From Candidatus Omnitrophota bacterium (GTDB lineage Bacteria > Omnitrophota > 4484-213), in NCBI GenBank assembly GCA_030640885.1, contig DAOWIN010000045.1, forward strand, positions 1 to 6,680: a DNA stretch of 6,680 nucleotides, in the 5' to 3' direction. Both the position numbers and the translations under genes were made by a program. A model generated the notes under the pieces. That model had not been told where the DNA came from and searched no databases. It saw only the letters and a list, made by a program, of their open reading frames with translations. Position 1 is the stretch's first letter; each line of letters begins with the position of its first letter. Below are positions 1 to 5,380 of this stretch, one piece after another.

Positions 1-258
1 AAAGAAAAAAAGAAGGAGATAGTGGAGGAATTTAAGGTAGGCAAAGCGGATACTGGTTCTTCCGTAGTACAAATTGCCCTTTTTACCGAAAGAATAAACC
101 GATTAGGCGAGCATTTCAAGAGGTTTAAAAAAGACAATAACTCGCGGCGGGGGTTGCTTAAACTGATTGGCCAGCGGAAAAAAATGTTGAATTATGTGAA
201 GAAAAAAAGCATTTCTAAATATCAAGAAATTATTGGTAAATTAGGACTGCGAAAGTAA
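1..258 (+). CDS. rpsO: 30S ribosomal protein S15, 5'-truncated by the window edge
   Basis: S15 binds the central domain of 16S rRNA early in assembly of the small subunit platform. The frame is open from base 1 and reads KEKKKEIVEEF before the family hallmarks DTGS, VQIALFTERI, KKDNNSRRGLL and the C-terminal LGLRK. In S15 proteins about 20 residues precede DTGS, so the GTG at position 22 is an internal codon and the true start lies only a few codons upstream of the window. The 85 visible codons fit a family length near 89. The conserved rRNA-contact region (NNSRRGLLKL) is intact and the C-terminus is complete. The gene is followed by pnp, the classical rpsO-pnp order. The regulatory region of rpsO itself is outside the window. 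Identification is secure; only the exact start is unseen. Confidence 0.96.
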   Translation, partial: KEKKKEIVEEFKVGKADTGSSVVQIALFTERINRLGEHFKRFKKDNNSRRGLLKLIGQRKKMLNYVKKKSISKYQEIIGKLGLRK

Positions 259-263
259 AGAAA

Positions 264-315
264 TGCTATAAAACTTACTATGTTTGTTTATGACTGATAT
301 AGCGAAGTTATAGCA
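264..315 (+). promoter_or_regulatory. Long-range 8-bp stem in the rpsO-pnp intergenic leader
   Basis: TGCTATAA (264-271) is perfectly complementary to TTATAGCA (308-315), closing a 36-nt AT-rich loop. No run of T follows, so this is not a normal intrinsic terminator. It lies upstream of the stronger hairpin at 343-369. In Escherichia coli the rpsO-pnp spacer contains stem-loops cleaved by RNase III and used for PNPase autocontrol; a similar role here is inferred from position only. A chance pairing is possible because the stem is AT-rich. Confidence 0.35.
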
Positions 316-342
316 AGAGAAGATTGTAAAGATAAAAGCAAA

Positions 343-369
343 GATTATCGTAAGACTATTACCGTAATC
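343..369 (+). promoter_or_regulatory. Hairpin in the pnp leader
   Basis: GATTAT (343-348) pairs with GTAATC (364-369, one T-G wobble), then a C-C mismatch, then GTAA (350-353) pairs with TTAC (359-362) around the 5-nt loop GACTA. This gives 10 base pairs in 27 nt, ending 23 nt before the pnp ATG. No poly-T tract follows, so read-through into pnp is expected. Its location matches where pnp leader stem-loops act in enteric bacteria as processing and autoregulation sites. The structure is seen; the function is inference. Confidence 0.5.
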
Positions 370-392
370 ACTATTATCACAATTATTTAATT

Positions 393-2510
393 ATGGAAAA
401 AGAAATAAGAATAGGAAAAGAAAATTTTGTTATTAGAACGGGAAGAATGGCTAAGCAAGCCGCGGGGGCAGTTACTGTTCAATGCGGTGGGACAGTGGTT
501 TTGGTGGCAGTCAGTTGGAGTAAAGAACCAAAAGAGGATCGCGGTTTTCTGCCTTTAAGTGTTGACTATCGAGAAAAGACATACGCTGCAGGAAAAATCC
601 CGGGTGGTTTTTTCAAACGGGAAGGAAGACCCACAGAGAAAGAGATTTTGAGTTCAAGATTGATAGACCGCACAGTGAGACCTTTATTCCCCAAGAATTT
701 TAATTATGAAGTTCAAGTTGTTGCTGTGGTTTTATCTGCTGATGGAAAAAACGAGCCTGATTGGTTGGCCATAAATGGCGCCTCGGCGGCTTTGGCTCTT
801 TCTGACCTTCCCATTGATAAAAGAGCGGCGGCAGTAAGGATAGGCAGGGCTGAGGATGGGCAGTTTATTATTAATCCTACTTATGCAGAATTAGAAAAAA
901 GCGAATTGAATTTAGTAGTTGCCGGAACAAAAGAGGATTTGATAATGTTGGAAGGCGAGGCAAGAGAGACAAGCGAAGATATTTCGTTGGAGGCGATAAA
1001 AATTGCCCAAGGAACAATTAAAGAGATAATTATTTTGCAGGAAGCAATAAAAGAGGAATGCGGCAAGGAAAAGAGCAAAAAGGTTTGCCCGAAGGAGATA
1101 GCCAGTTCTCCATTTTATTCAAAGGTCCAAGAGATTAGCAGTAAGGAAATAGAAGAGATTGTCCAATTAAAAGATAAAAAAGAAGGCGAGGAGAAATTTG
1201 CTTTATTATTTGAGAAAACGGAAAAAGAGATTTTGGAGGATGCTCAATCAGAGTTATCTGCTGAGGAGATAAGTAAAGAGATTAAATCAATTTTGCAGGA
1301 CTTGAAAAAACAAGAGTTGCGATGTTTAATTGCAGAGAAAGAGAAAAGGCAGGATGGGAGAGGTCTGAAAGAGGTTAGAGCGTTGGAGTGTGAGACCGGT
1401 GTTCTCCCTTGCACACATGGTTCATCTCTATTTAGCAGAGGACAAACCCAGAGTTTAGCCGTAGTTACATTAGGCACAAAAATGGATGAGCAGATTGTTG
1501 AATCTTTAGAGGGAGAAAGCCGCAAAAAATTTATGTTGCATTATAACTTTCCTTCCTTTAGCGTGGGAGAGGTGAGGCCGTTCCGTGGGCCAGGCAGAAG
1601 AGAAATTGGGCATGGAGCGTTAGCCGAACGAGCTTTGAAAACTATTCTTCCCAATCCAGAGGAGTTTCCTTATACAATAAGGGTAGTTTCTGACATTCTG
1701 GAGTCAAATGGTTCTTCCAGTATGGCAACTGTTTGTGCAGGAAGCCTTGCTCTTATGGATGCCGGGGTGCCCATAAAAACAGCGGTGGCTGGTATAGCCC
1801 TGGGTTTGATAAAGGAAAAGGACAAAGCCGTTATCCTTACGGATATTGCCGGCGATGAGGACCATTATGGTGATATGGATTTGAAGATTGCCGGCACTTC
1901 TAAGGGCATTACAGTGATGCAGATGGATTTAAAGATTGAGGGTGTTAGTCTGGAGATTTTGTCGCTGGCTTTTAAACAAAGCAGAGAGGCACGAATTGAA
2001 ATATTAAACAAAATGACTGCGGCGATAAGCGAGCCGCGGGCAGAGCTTTCCGCCTATGCCCCGCGGATTACTATTATTGAAATAAATCCATCCAAGATAG
2101 GAAGCGTAATTGGTCCCGGAGGCAAAATCATTAAAGAGATTATCAGGAAGACAGGGGCAGAGATTGATGTAGATGATAAAGGTAAAATTACAATTGCTTC
2201 GCCGGATAAATCTGCATCTGAAGAAGCAGTGGCAACGATTAGAAAACTTACCGAAGAAGCAGAGGTAGGCAAGCTCTATACAGCGAAGGTCAGAAAAATC
2301 GCCAATTTTGGAGCGTTTTGTGAGATTCTTCCCGGGCAGGACGGTCTTATCCATATCTCTGAATTAAGCAACGGCTATGTTGGAAAAGTAGAGGATGTGC
2401 TGAAATTAGGCGATGAAGTTCGGGTAAAGGTAATCAAGATAGATGAACAGGGAAAAATTAGCTTGAGCAAGAAGCAAGTGGAGAGCGAGGCGAATGCGGT
2501 TAGCGTATAG
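393..2510 (+). CDS. pnp: Polyribonucleotide nucleotidyltransferase (PNPase)
   Basis: PNPase degrades RNA 3'-to-5' using phosphate and releases nucleoside diphosphates; it acts as a cytoplasmic trimer, often in a degradosome. The 705 residues (E. coli has 711) show the full architecture. A first RNase PH domain (about 10-140) contains FFKREGRP near 73-80 and RLIDRTVRPLFP. A lysine- and glutamate-rich helical linker follows, then a second RNase PH domain from RQDGRG (319) with FSRGQTQSL. The catalytic segment DIAGDEDHYGDMDLK gives D490, D496 and K498 as equivalents of E. coli D486, D492 and K494. The KH domain has GPGG at 574-577, and an S1 domain runs from about 625 to 697. The ATG at 393 lacks a clear SD, but the N-terminus aligns with the family. 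The last codons (AVSV-stop) lie inside a 7-bp repeat array, so the extreme tail is probably repeat-derived. Confidence 0.98.
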   Translation: MEKEIRIGKENFVIRTGRMAKQAAGAVTVQCGGTVVLVAVSWSKEPKEDRGFLPLSVDYREKTYAAGKIPGGFFKREGRPTEKEILSSRLIDRTVRPLFPKNFNYEVQVVAVVLSADGKNEPDWLAINGASAALALSDLPIDKRAAAVRIGRAEDGQFIINPTYAELEKSELNLVVAGTKEDLIMLEGEARETSEDISLEAIKIAQGTIKEIIILQEAIKEECGKEKSKKVCPKEIASSPFYSKVQEISSKEIEEIVQLKDKKEGEEKFALLFEKTEKEILEDAQSELSAEEISKEIKSILQDLKKQELRCLIAEKEKRQDGRGLKEVRALECETGVLPCTHGSSLFSRGQTQSLAVVTLGTKMDEQIVESLEGESRKKFMLHYNFPSFSVGEVRPFRGPGRREIGHGALAERALKTILPNPEEFPYTIRVVSDILESNGSSSMATVCAGSLALMDAGVPIKTAVAGIALGLIKEKDKAVILTDIAGDEDHYGDMDLKIAGTSKGITVMQMDLKIEGVSLEILSLAFKQSREARIEILNKMTAAISEPRAELSAYAPRITIIEINPSKIGSVIGPGGKIIKEIIRKTGAEIDVDDKGKITIASPDKSASEEAVATIRKLTEEAEVGKLYTAKVRKIANFGAFCEILPGQDGLIHISELSNGYVGKVEDVLKLGDEVRVKVIKIDEQGKISLSKKQVESEANAVSV

Positions 2511-2590
2511 CGTATAGGAAGACAAAAAAACCGTAAGCTCTAATGTTTATAGTTTTTACTATCCGCTAAACGCTATGTGCTATGTGCTAA
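2497..2590 (+). repeat. Inverted pair of 7-bp tandem arrays forming an 18-bp stem at the pnp 3' end
   Basis: The left arm is three heptads, CGGTTAG-CGTATAG-CGTATAG (2497-2517). The right arm is CTATCCG-CTAAACG-CTATGTG-CTATGTG-CTAA (2559-2590). TTAGCGTATAGCGTATAG (2500-2517) pairs continuously with CTATGTGCTATGTGCTAA (2573-2590): 18 pairs, four of them G-U, around a 55-nt loop. The loop holds a small ATAGT-TTTT-ACTAT hairpin (2549-2562). The left arm supplies the TAG stop of pnp (2508-2510). As RNA it would form a 3' stem-loop that could protect or end the pnp transcript, although no T-run follows directly. A related 7-bp periodicity occurs again at 5891-5925. Confidence 0.8.
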
Positions 2591-2610
2591 ATTTGATGTT
2601 CGCTCAAAAC

Positions 2611-2654
2611 GCAAAACTTCTTTCGTTCTTGTGATTTTATGAAATTTGTTTTGC
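2611..2654 (+). promoter_or_regulatory. 7-bp inverted repeat before the membrane-protein pair
   Basis: GCAAAAC (2611-2617) is the exact complement of GTTTTGC (2648-2654), with 30 nt between. The segment follows the heptad stem and precedes the membrane-protein pair by about 26 nt. The right arm is followed by an A-run on the + strand, so a minus-strand transcript would have a T-run on the other side, but no gene converges here. It may be part of a repeat relic or a leader structure. Function unknown. Confidence 0.3.
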
Positions 2655-2680
2655 AAAAAAATAAAAGGGATAAGTAAAAA

Positions 2681-2890
2681 ATGAAACAAAATAAATTAAT
2701 AAACCGGAAGGGGATTTTATTGATGAGTTTTGCTGTAGCCTTAGGTCTAATTTTTACTGTTATCCGTTATCGTTCAGAGTATGGTAAAATTGATTGGGTT
2801 ATTTTGGTTTCAGTGTTTATTATGGCTATTATATTTGCAAGTATTATTGCCATAGTAACTCGGTGGGCGAATAAAAAGGAGGTTAAGTAA
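2681..2890 (+). CDS. Small two-helix membrane protein, unrecognised
   Basis: I do not recognise a family. The 69-residue product has two hydrophobic segments, about residues 12-28 (ILLMSFAVALGLIFTVI) and 39-60 (WVILVSVFIMAIIFASII), separated by a short charged turn (RYRSEYGKID). It has basic ends (KQNKLINRK at the start, RWANKKEVK at the finish), so both termini are probably cytoplasmic. The ATG at 2681 is preceded by a weak AAGGGA (2665-2670), 10 nt away. The stop is one base from the next ATG, and this gene's last codons carry that gene's Shine-Dalgarno. The two are therefore almost certainly co-translated and may act together in the inner membrane. No homology-based function can be given. 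Confidence 0.75.
   Translation: MKQNKLINRKGILLMSFAVALGLIFTVIRYRSEYGKIDWVILVSVFIMAIIFASIIAIVTRWANKKEVK
2876..2883 (+). promoter_or_regulatory. Strong Shine-Dalgarno inside the upstream gene
   Basis: AAGGAGGT is a full match to the 16S anti-Shine-Dalgarno core and ends 8 nt before the ATG at 2892. It is embedded in the last codons of the 69-residue gene, which indicates coupled translation and supports 2892 as the start of the next gene. Confidence 0.85.
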
Positions 2891-2891
2891 A

Positions 2892-3599
2892 ATGTGGGGA
2901 TATTATGATAAGTTTAGTGGGATTATACCAGTTCTCGGGGGAATTTACGGATTACTTTTAGCGTATGGAAAGATAAAAGTTAAACCCGAAAAGGAGGAAA
3001 AGATGAAAATCTGGCGACGCAAATTTGGCAAGATGATGAAGATACTATGCCCCATTCTCATCATTTTTGGTCTTTTTGAACTTTATAGTGGGTTGACTTC
3101 TAGTGGATTAAGTAAGCAAGTAGAGATGAACAAAATAGTGTCAGAGACACAGGATATAGAAGGCAGATATGTTTCTTCCGATGGCTATTCATTGATTCCT
3201 CCTGCGGGATGGAAGATTAACGATACAGGGGCTATGGATAGTTCAGCTATATTTATAAGTCCTATACTAGATCAAGATACAGGGTGGGGGCTTACTTTTA
3301 TAGTAATGGTTTATCCTGCTTCTGCTTCTATTGGTGAGACTACCAGAGAATTTAAGAAGGGGTTTTCTCAGACATTTAACAGCATTGAAGAAATTCAGCA
3401 CAAGGAAAGAGTGATCAATAATATCATTTGGCAGGAGTTATATTTTCGTGGGAAGAAAGATGTCATTGAAGAATTGAAAGTTTTTTATACAAATAGAGAT
3501 AAGAAAATGTTTGTGATTAGATTTGCAACTATTCTTTCGCGACATACAATCGATATGGAGGAATTTGACAGCGTAATGGAAAGTTTTGAATTTAAATAA
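2892..3599 (+). CDS. Membrane-anchored protein with a PsbP/DcrB-like extracytoplasmic domain
   Basis: The 235-residue product has two N-terminal hydrophobic helices, about 11-26 (IIPVLGGIYGLLLAYG) and 50-68 (KILCPILIIFGLFELYSGL). Between them is a basic loop (KIKVKPEKEEKMKIWRRKFGK is the visible stretch). A soluble domain runs from about residue 90 to the end. That domain begins with DGYSLIPPAGWKIN, has alternating strands (GLTFIVMVYP, NIIWQELYF, KMFVIRFAT) and ends EEFDSVMESFEF. This layout is typical of the Mog1/PsbP/DcrB fold, where a Y-x-I-x-x-P-x-G-W opening and a terminal S-F-x-F strand recur. The fold assignment is inference from pattern. An in-frame ATG at 3003 also has a strong AAGGAGG (2991-2997) and would yield a 198-residue form with one helix. 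The start at 2892 is preferred for its full SD and the 1-nt gap from the upstream gene. Role unknown. Confidence 0.75.
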   Translation: MWGYYDKFSGIIPVLGGIYGLLLAYGKIKVKPEKEEKMKIWRRKFGKMMKILCPILIIFGLFELYSGLTSSGLSKQVEMNKIVSETQDIEGRYVSSDGYSLIPPAGWKINDTGAMDSSAIFISPILDQDTGWGLTFIVMVYPASASIGETTREFKKGFSQTFNSIEEIQHKERVINNIIWQELYFRGKKDVIEELKVFYTNRDKKMFVIRFATILSRHTIDMEEFDSVMESFEFK

Positions 3600-3623
3600 G
3601 TGGGCAAAAAGATTTATCCCAAC

Positions 3624-3655
3624 AAATTTATTAGCTAAAAGATAAGAATAAATTT
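3624..3655 (+). other. AT-only 9-bp inverted repeat after the membrane-protein pair
   Basis: AAATTTATT (3624-3632) and AATAAATTT (3647-3655) are perfect complements around a 14-nt loop, 25 nt past the stop of the membrane protein. The stem has no G-C pairs and no T-run beyond four T residues, so it is a poor intrinsic terminator. It may still mark a transcript end. Confidence 0.3.
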
Positions 3656-3670
3656 TAGAAAGACCTATTC

Positions 3671-3750
3671 TGCGTCCGTTCGTTTCACTCGCCTCGCTGA
3701 ATCGGCGAAGCGGGCTCACTCTCGCAGGCTCTCCCGCCTCAGGCGAGAGG
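3671..3750 (+). other. GC-rich hairpin patch in the 212-nt non-coding gap
   Basis: This stretch is much richer in G and C than its surroundings. TCGCC (3689-3693) can pair with GGCGA (3704-3708). CTCTCGC (3719-3725) pairs exactly with GCGAGAG (3743-3749), with AGGC/GCCT (3726-3729 / 3736-3739) extending the stem inside. An alternative hairpin CGCC-TCA-GGCG (3735-3738 / 3742-3745) competes with it. It has no coding potential that I trust. It could be a terminator remnant, an intergenic repeat, or an operator just upstream of the toxin-antitoxin promoter. Confidence 0.5.
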
Positions 3751-3759
3751 AAGGAAAGG

Positions 3760-3795
3760 TATAATTAGGGGCAACTTCTCTATCGCCCTTATAAT
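3760..3795 (+). promoter_or_regulatory. Putative autoregulated promoter of the Phd/RelE module
   Basis: Two perfect TATAAT hexamers (3760-3765 and 3790-3795) bracket an imperfect palindrome, TAGGGGC (3766-3772) with GCCCTTA (3785-3791), which has one wobble. With the first hexamer as the -10, transcription would begin within the palindrome, about 40 nt before the antitoxin ATG. No good -35 is visible (CCTCAG at 3737-3742 at 17-bp spacing). Phd-type antitoxins usually repress their own promoter by binding palindromes over it, so the arrangement fits an operator. That use is inferred. Confidence 0.45.
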
Positions 3796-3811
3796 GAACT
3801 GGAGGATAGAA

Positions 3812-4003
3812 ATGCGAGTTTTGGAAGAGGAGTATATTATTAACAAAAACGGAGAAAAGACAGCGGTGATTCTGCCTCTGCAGAGGTTTGAAAGATTGCT
3901 TGAAGATATTCATGACCTTGCTGTTATTGCTGAACGCAGAGATGAGTCAACTGTAAATTTCGATAAATTAAAGAAGCAATTAAAAAACGATGGAGTTCTT
4001 TAA
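3812..4003 (+). CDS. Phd/YefM-family antitoxin
   Basis: This is the DNA-binding antitoxin of a type II module: it neutralises the toxin encoded next to it and probably represses the shared promoter. The 63-residue product begins MRVLEEEYIINKNGEKTAVI and continues LPLQRFERLLEDIHDLAVIA. The pattern 'strand, then V-I-L-P-x-x-x-[FY]-E-x-L-L-E-x-x-x-D-L' is the signature of the Phd/YefM N-terminal fold. The charged C-terminus (FDKLKKQLKNDGVL) is the usual toxin-wrapping tail. The ATG at 3812 is chosen because GGAGG (3801-3805) sits 6 nt upstream; the earlier in-frame ATG at 3794 would place that SD inside the gene. The 3' end overlaps the toxin start by 14 nt. Family assignment is confident; the specific name (phd, yefM, relB) is not. 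Confidence 0.88.
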   Translation: MRVLEEEYIINKNGEKTAVILPLQRFERLLEDIHDLAVIAERRDESTVNFDKLKKQLKNDGVL

Positions 4004-4253
4004 AATCCAATGGAAAAGTTCTGCCGAGAAAGAGCTACGGCGAATTGATAGAAAGCAAATTCCTCGAGTTGTAGAGAAAGTAGAAATGCTTAGGAAAAAT
4101 CCCTTTCCATCAGATTGCTATAAGATTGAAGGAGCTAAATCAGTTTATCGCCTTCGGGTTGGGGATTATAGAGTAGTTTATGAAGTAAGAGTTAAAGAGC
4201 ATCTGGTGATAATTTACCGTGTGCGGCACCGTAAGGATGCATATCGTAAATAG
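3990..4253 (+). CDS. RelE/ParE-superfamily toxin
   Basis: The likely role is mRNA cleavage on the ribosome, as in RelE-type toxins, kept in check by the upstream antitoxin; a ParE-like gyrase target cannot be excluded from sequence alone. The 87-residue protein shows the RelE plan: an opening strand FFKIQWKSSAEKELRRID, helices with PRVVEKVEMLRKNP, the turn YKIEGAKSVYRLRVGDYRVV, and the C-terminal strand YRVRHRKDAYRK. Candidate catalytic residues are R54, R56, R61, R81 and Y85, the basic and aromatic positions used by RelE/YoeB relatives. The start codon lies within the antitoxin's 3' end (14-nt overlap), giving antitoxin-first order with coupled translation. The gene is full length with no damage, so the module looks functional. 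dapB follows after 61 nt. Confidence 0.9.
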   Translation: MEFFKIQWKSSAEKELRRIDRKQIPRVVEKVEMLRKNPFPSDCYKIEGAKSVYRLRVGDYRVVYEVRVKEHLVIIYRVRHRKDAYRK

Positions 4254-4314
4254 CAAAGAAATTGAAGGAATTTTGGGTAGTTGATATTTGTGCAGAAAAT
4301 AATATAGGTAGAAA

Positions 4315-5103
4315 ATGCTTAACATAATTATTAGCGGTTATTGCGGAAAGATGGGTAGAAGGATTGCCGCATTAGCTTTGAATAATGAGGGGTTAAAGAT
4401 TATAGGTGGATTAGAAAACAAAAATCACTTCTCATTAAAAAAAGATATTGGCGAAATAATTGGAAAGGAAAAATTGGGTATTTATCTAAAAGATAACTTA
4501 GAGGATATAATCGATCAGGGTGATGTAATAATAGAGTTCACTAATCCCGAAACAAGTCTTGAACATCTTGCGGTTGTTAGAAAATACAAAAAGGCAATAG
4601 TAATCGGCACTACTGGTTTTAGCCCTGAGCAGAGAGAAAAAATAACTGAAGCCGGCAAAGATATCCCCGTTTTTATTTCACCCAATATGAGCCAAGGAGT
4701 GAACCTGCTTTTTGATTTAGTAAAGCAGGCAGCCGAAAGATTAGGCGAGAATTATGATGTAGAGATTACAGAACTGCACCACAAATTTAAGAAAGATGCC
4801 CCCAGTGGCACTGCCAAAAGGTTAGGAGAAATAGTTGCCGTTTCACGAGATAAAAGGTTAGAGGAAATAGGGGTTTACGGCCGTAAGGGCGCGGCTTTGC
4901 GTCAGAAGGGTGAAATTGGCATTCACGCTTTACGCGGGGGAGATGTTGTTGGTGAGCATAAAGTGGTTTTTATTGCTGAAGGTGAAAGGATTGAATTAGG
5001 ACACCGCGCACATTCGCGAGATGCTTTTGCCCAAGGGGCGCTTGCGGCGGCGAGGTTTATTGTTGGTAAAAGAAAAGGAATATATAACCAACTATCAAAA
5101 TGA
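4315..5103 (+). CDS. dapB: 4-hydroxy-tetrahydrodipicolinate reductase
   Basis: DapB reduces 4-hydroxy-tetrahydrodipicolinate with NAD(P)H in the diaminopimelate/lysine pathway, feeding peptidoglycan and lysine synthesis in the cytoplasm. The 262 residues show an N-terminal Rossmann fold with GYCGKMGRR (8-16) and VIIEFTNPE, then GTTG at 98-101. The substrate-binding segment ELHHKFKKDAPSGTA spans 153-167, with H155/H156 and K159 matching the E. coli catalytic H159/H160 and K163. SPNMSQGVN and IHALRGGDVVGEH are further family signatures. Length is normal (E. coli 273). Only a weak AGGTAG (4306-4311) lies close to the ATG. TTGATA (4281-4286) and TATAGG (4303-4308) could form a promoter whose start site would be almost at the ATG. 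The stop overlaps the next ATG by 4 bp (ATGA), linking dapB translation to a toxin gene. Confidence 0.97.
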   Translation: MLNIIISGYCGKMGRRIAALALNNEGLKIIGGLENKNHFSLKKDIGEIIGKEKLGIYLKDNLEDIIDQGDVIIEFTNPETSLEHLAVVRKYKKAIVIGTTGFSPEQREKITEAGKDIPVFISPNMSQGVNLLFDLVKQAAERLGENYDVEITELHHKFKKDAPSGTAKRLGEIVAVSRDKRLEEIGVYGRKGAALRQKGEIGIHALRGGDVVGEHKVVFIAEGERIELGHRAHSRDAFAQGALAAARFIVGKRKGIYNQLSK

Positions 5104-5380
5104 AATTTGCTAAGTATGATTATTTGGGGATGACAATAAAGACATAGAGCTAAAATTAGAACGTAATATTAGTTTCGAGGAAATATCCGACATTATATTG
5201 CGCAACAATTACTTAGACATTATTGATCATCCAAAAAGAAAAAATCAAAGTATTTTTGTCATAGAATTTCATAATTATATTCATGCTGTGCCCTTTATTA
5301 TTGATGAAAACAAAAATATTATATTAAAAACTGCTTTCCCTAGCAGGAAGCTTCACAAAAAATATAGAAGTGAAAAATGA
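5100..5380 (+). CDS. BrnT-like type II toxin, split by a -1 frame change
   Basis: The body (frame open from 5120 to 5380) reads LKLERNISFEEISDIILRN, then LDIIDHPKR, IFVIEFHNYIHAVPFIID and ILKTAFPSRKLHKKY. These are hallmarks of the BrnT-like toxin family (COG2929 type), ribonucleases of RelE-like fold that pair with CopG-type antitoxins. That frame has no ordinary start except a TTG at 5198, which falls after the conserved N-terminal helix. The expected N-terminus lies in another frame: ATG 5100 (overlapping the dapB stop) reads MKFAKYDYLG, then continues to a stop at 5145-5147. Joining the two by a -1 shift in TTTGGGG (5123-5129) gives a normal-length N-terminus. Possible causes are gene decay, a sequencing or assembly indel in the G run, or programmed frameshifting; the first two are likelier. 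The stop overlaps the antitoxin ATG by 4 bp. Confidence 0.72.

Noticed and set aside
22..258. GTG at 22 as the rpsO start
   Set aside because: Conserved S15 N-terminal residues are encoded upstream in the same open frame up to base 1, so the start lies outside the window.
881..2354. Minus-strand open frames across pnp (881-1078, 1244-1525, 2004-2354, 2054-2272)
   Set aside because: They are antisense to a complete, well-conserved PNPase and have no recognisable protein features.
2497..2590. Miniature transposable element
   Set aside because: There are inverted arms, but no target-site duplication or defined termini, and the arms are short-period arrays rather than unique terminal repeats.
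3624..3655. Strong intrinsic terminator after the membrane-protein pair
   Set aside because: The stem is entirely A-T and lacks a proper T-run.
3794..3811. ATG at 3794 as the antitoxin start
   Set aside because: It lacks an upstream SD, while GGAGG at 3801-3805 is ideally placed for ATG 3812, where the family sequence begins.
3438..3913. Minus-strand open frames 3438-3719 and 3716-3913
   Set aside because: They cross a membrane-protein gene, the GC-rich hairpin patch and the antitoxin gene, with no domain or start signal.
4140..4325. Minus-strand open frame antisense to the RelE toxin end
   Set aside because: AT-driven hydrophobic translation with no supporting signal.
5150..5172. Downstream hairpin as a frameshift stimulator
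   Set aside because: It is AT-rich, contains a mismatch, and begins about 20 nt after the slippery site (about 17 nt if wobble pairs are counted), beyond the usual 5-9 nt.
5198..5380. TTG at 5198 as the true start of an intact toxin
   Set aside because: It would drop the conserved N-terminal segment (LKLERNISFEE), which is encoded in the same frame just upstream and is typical of the family.
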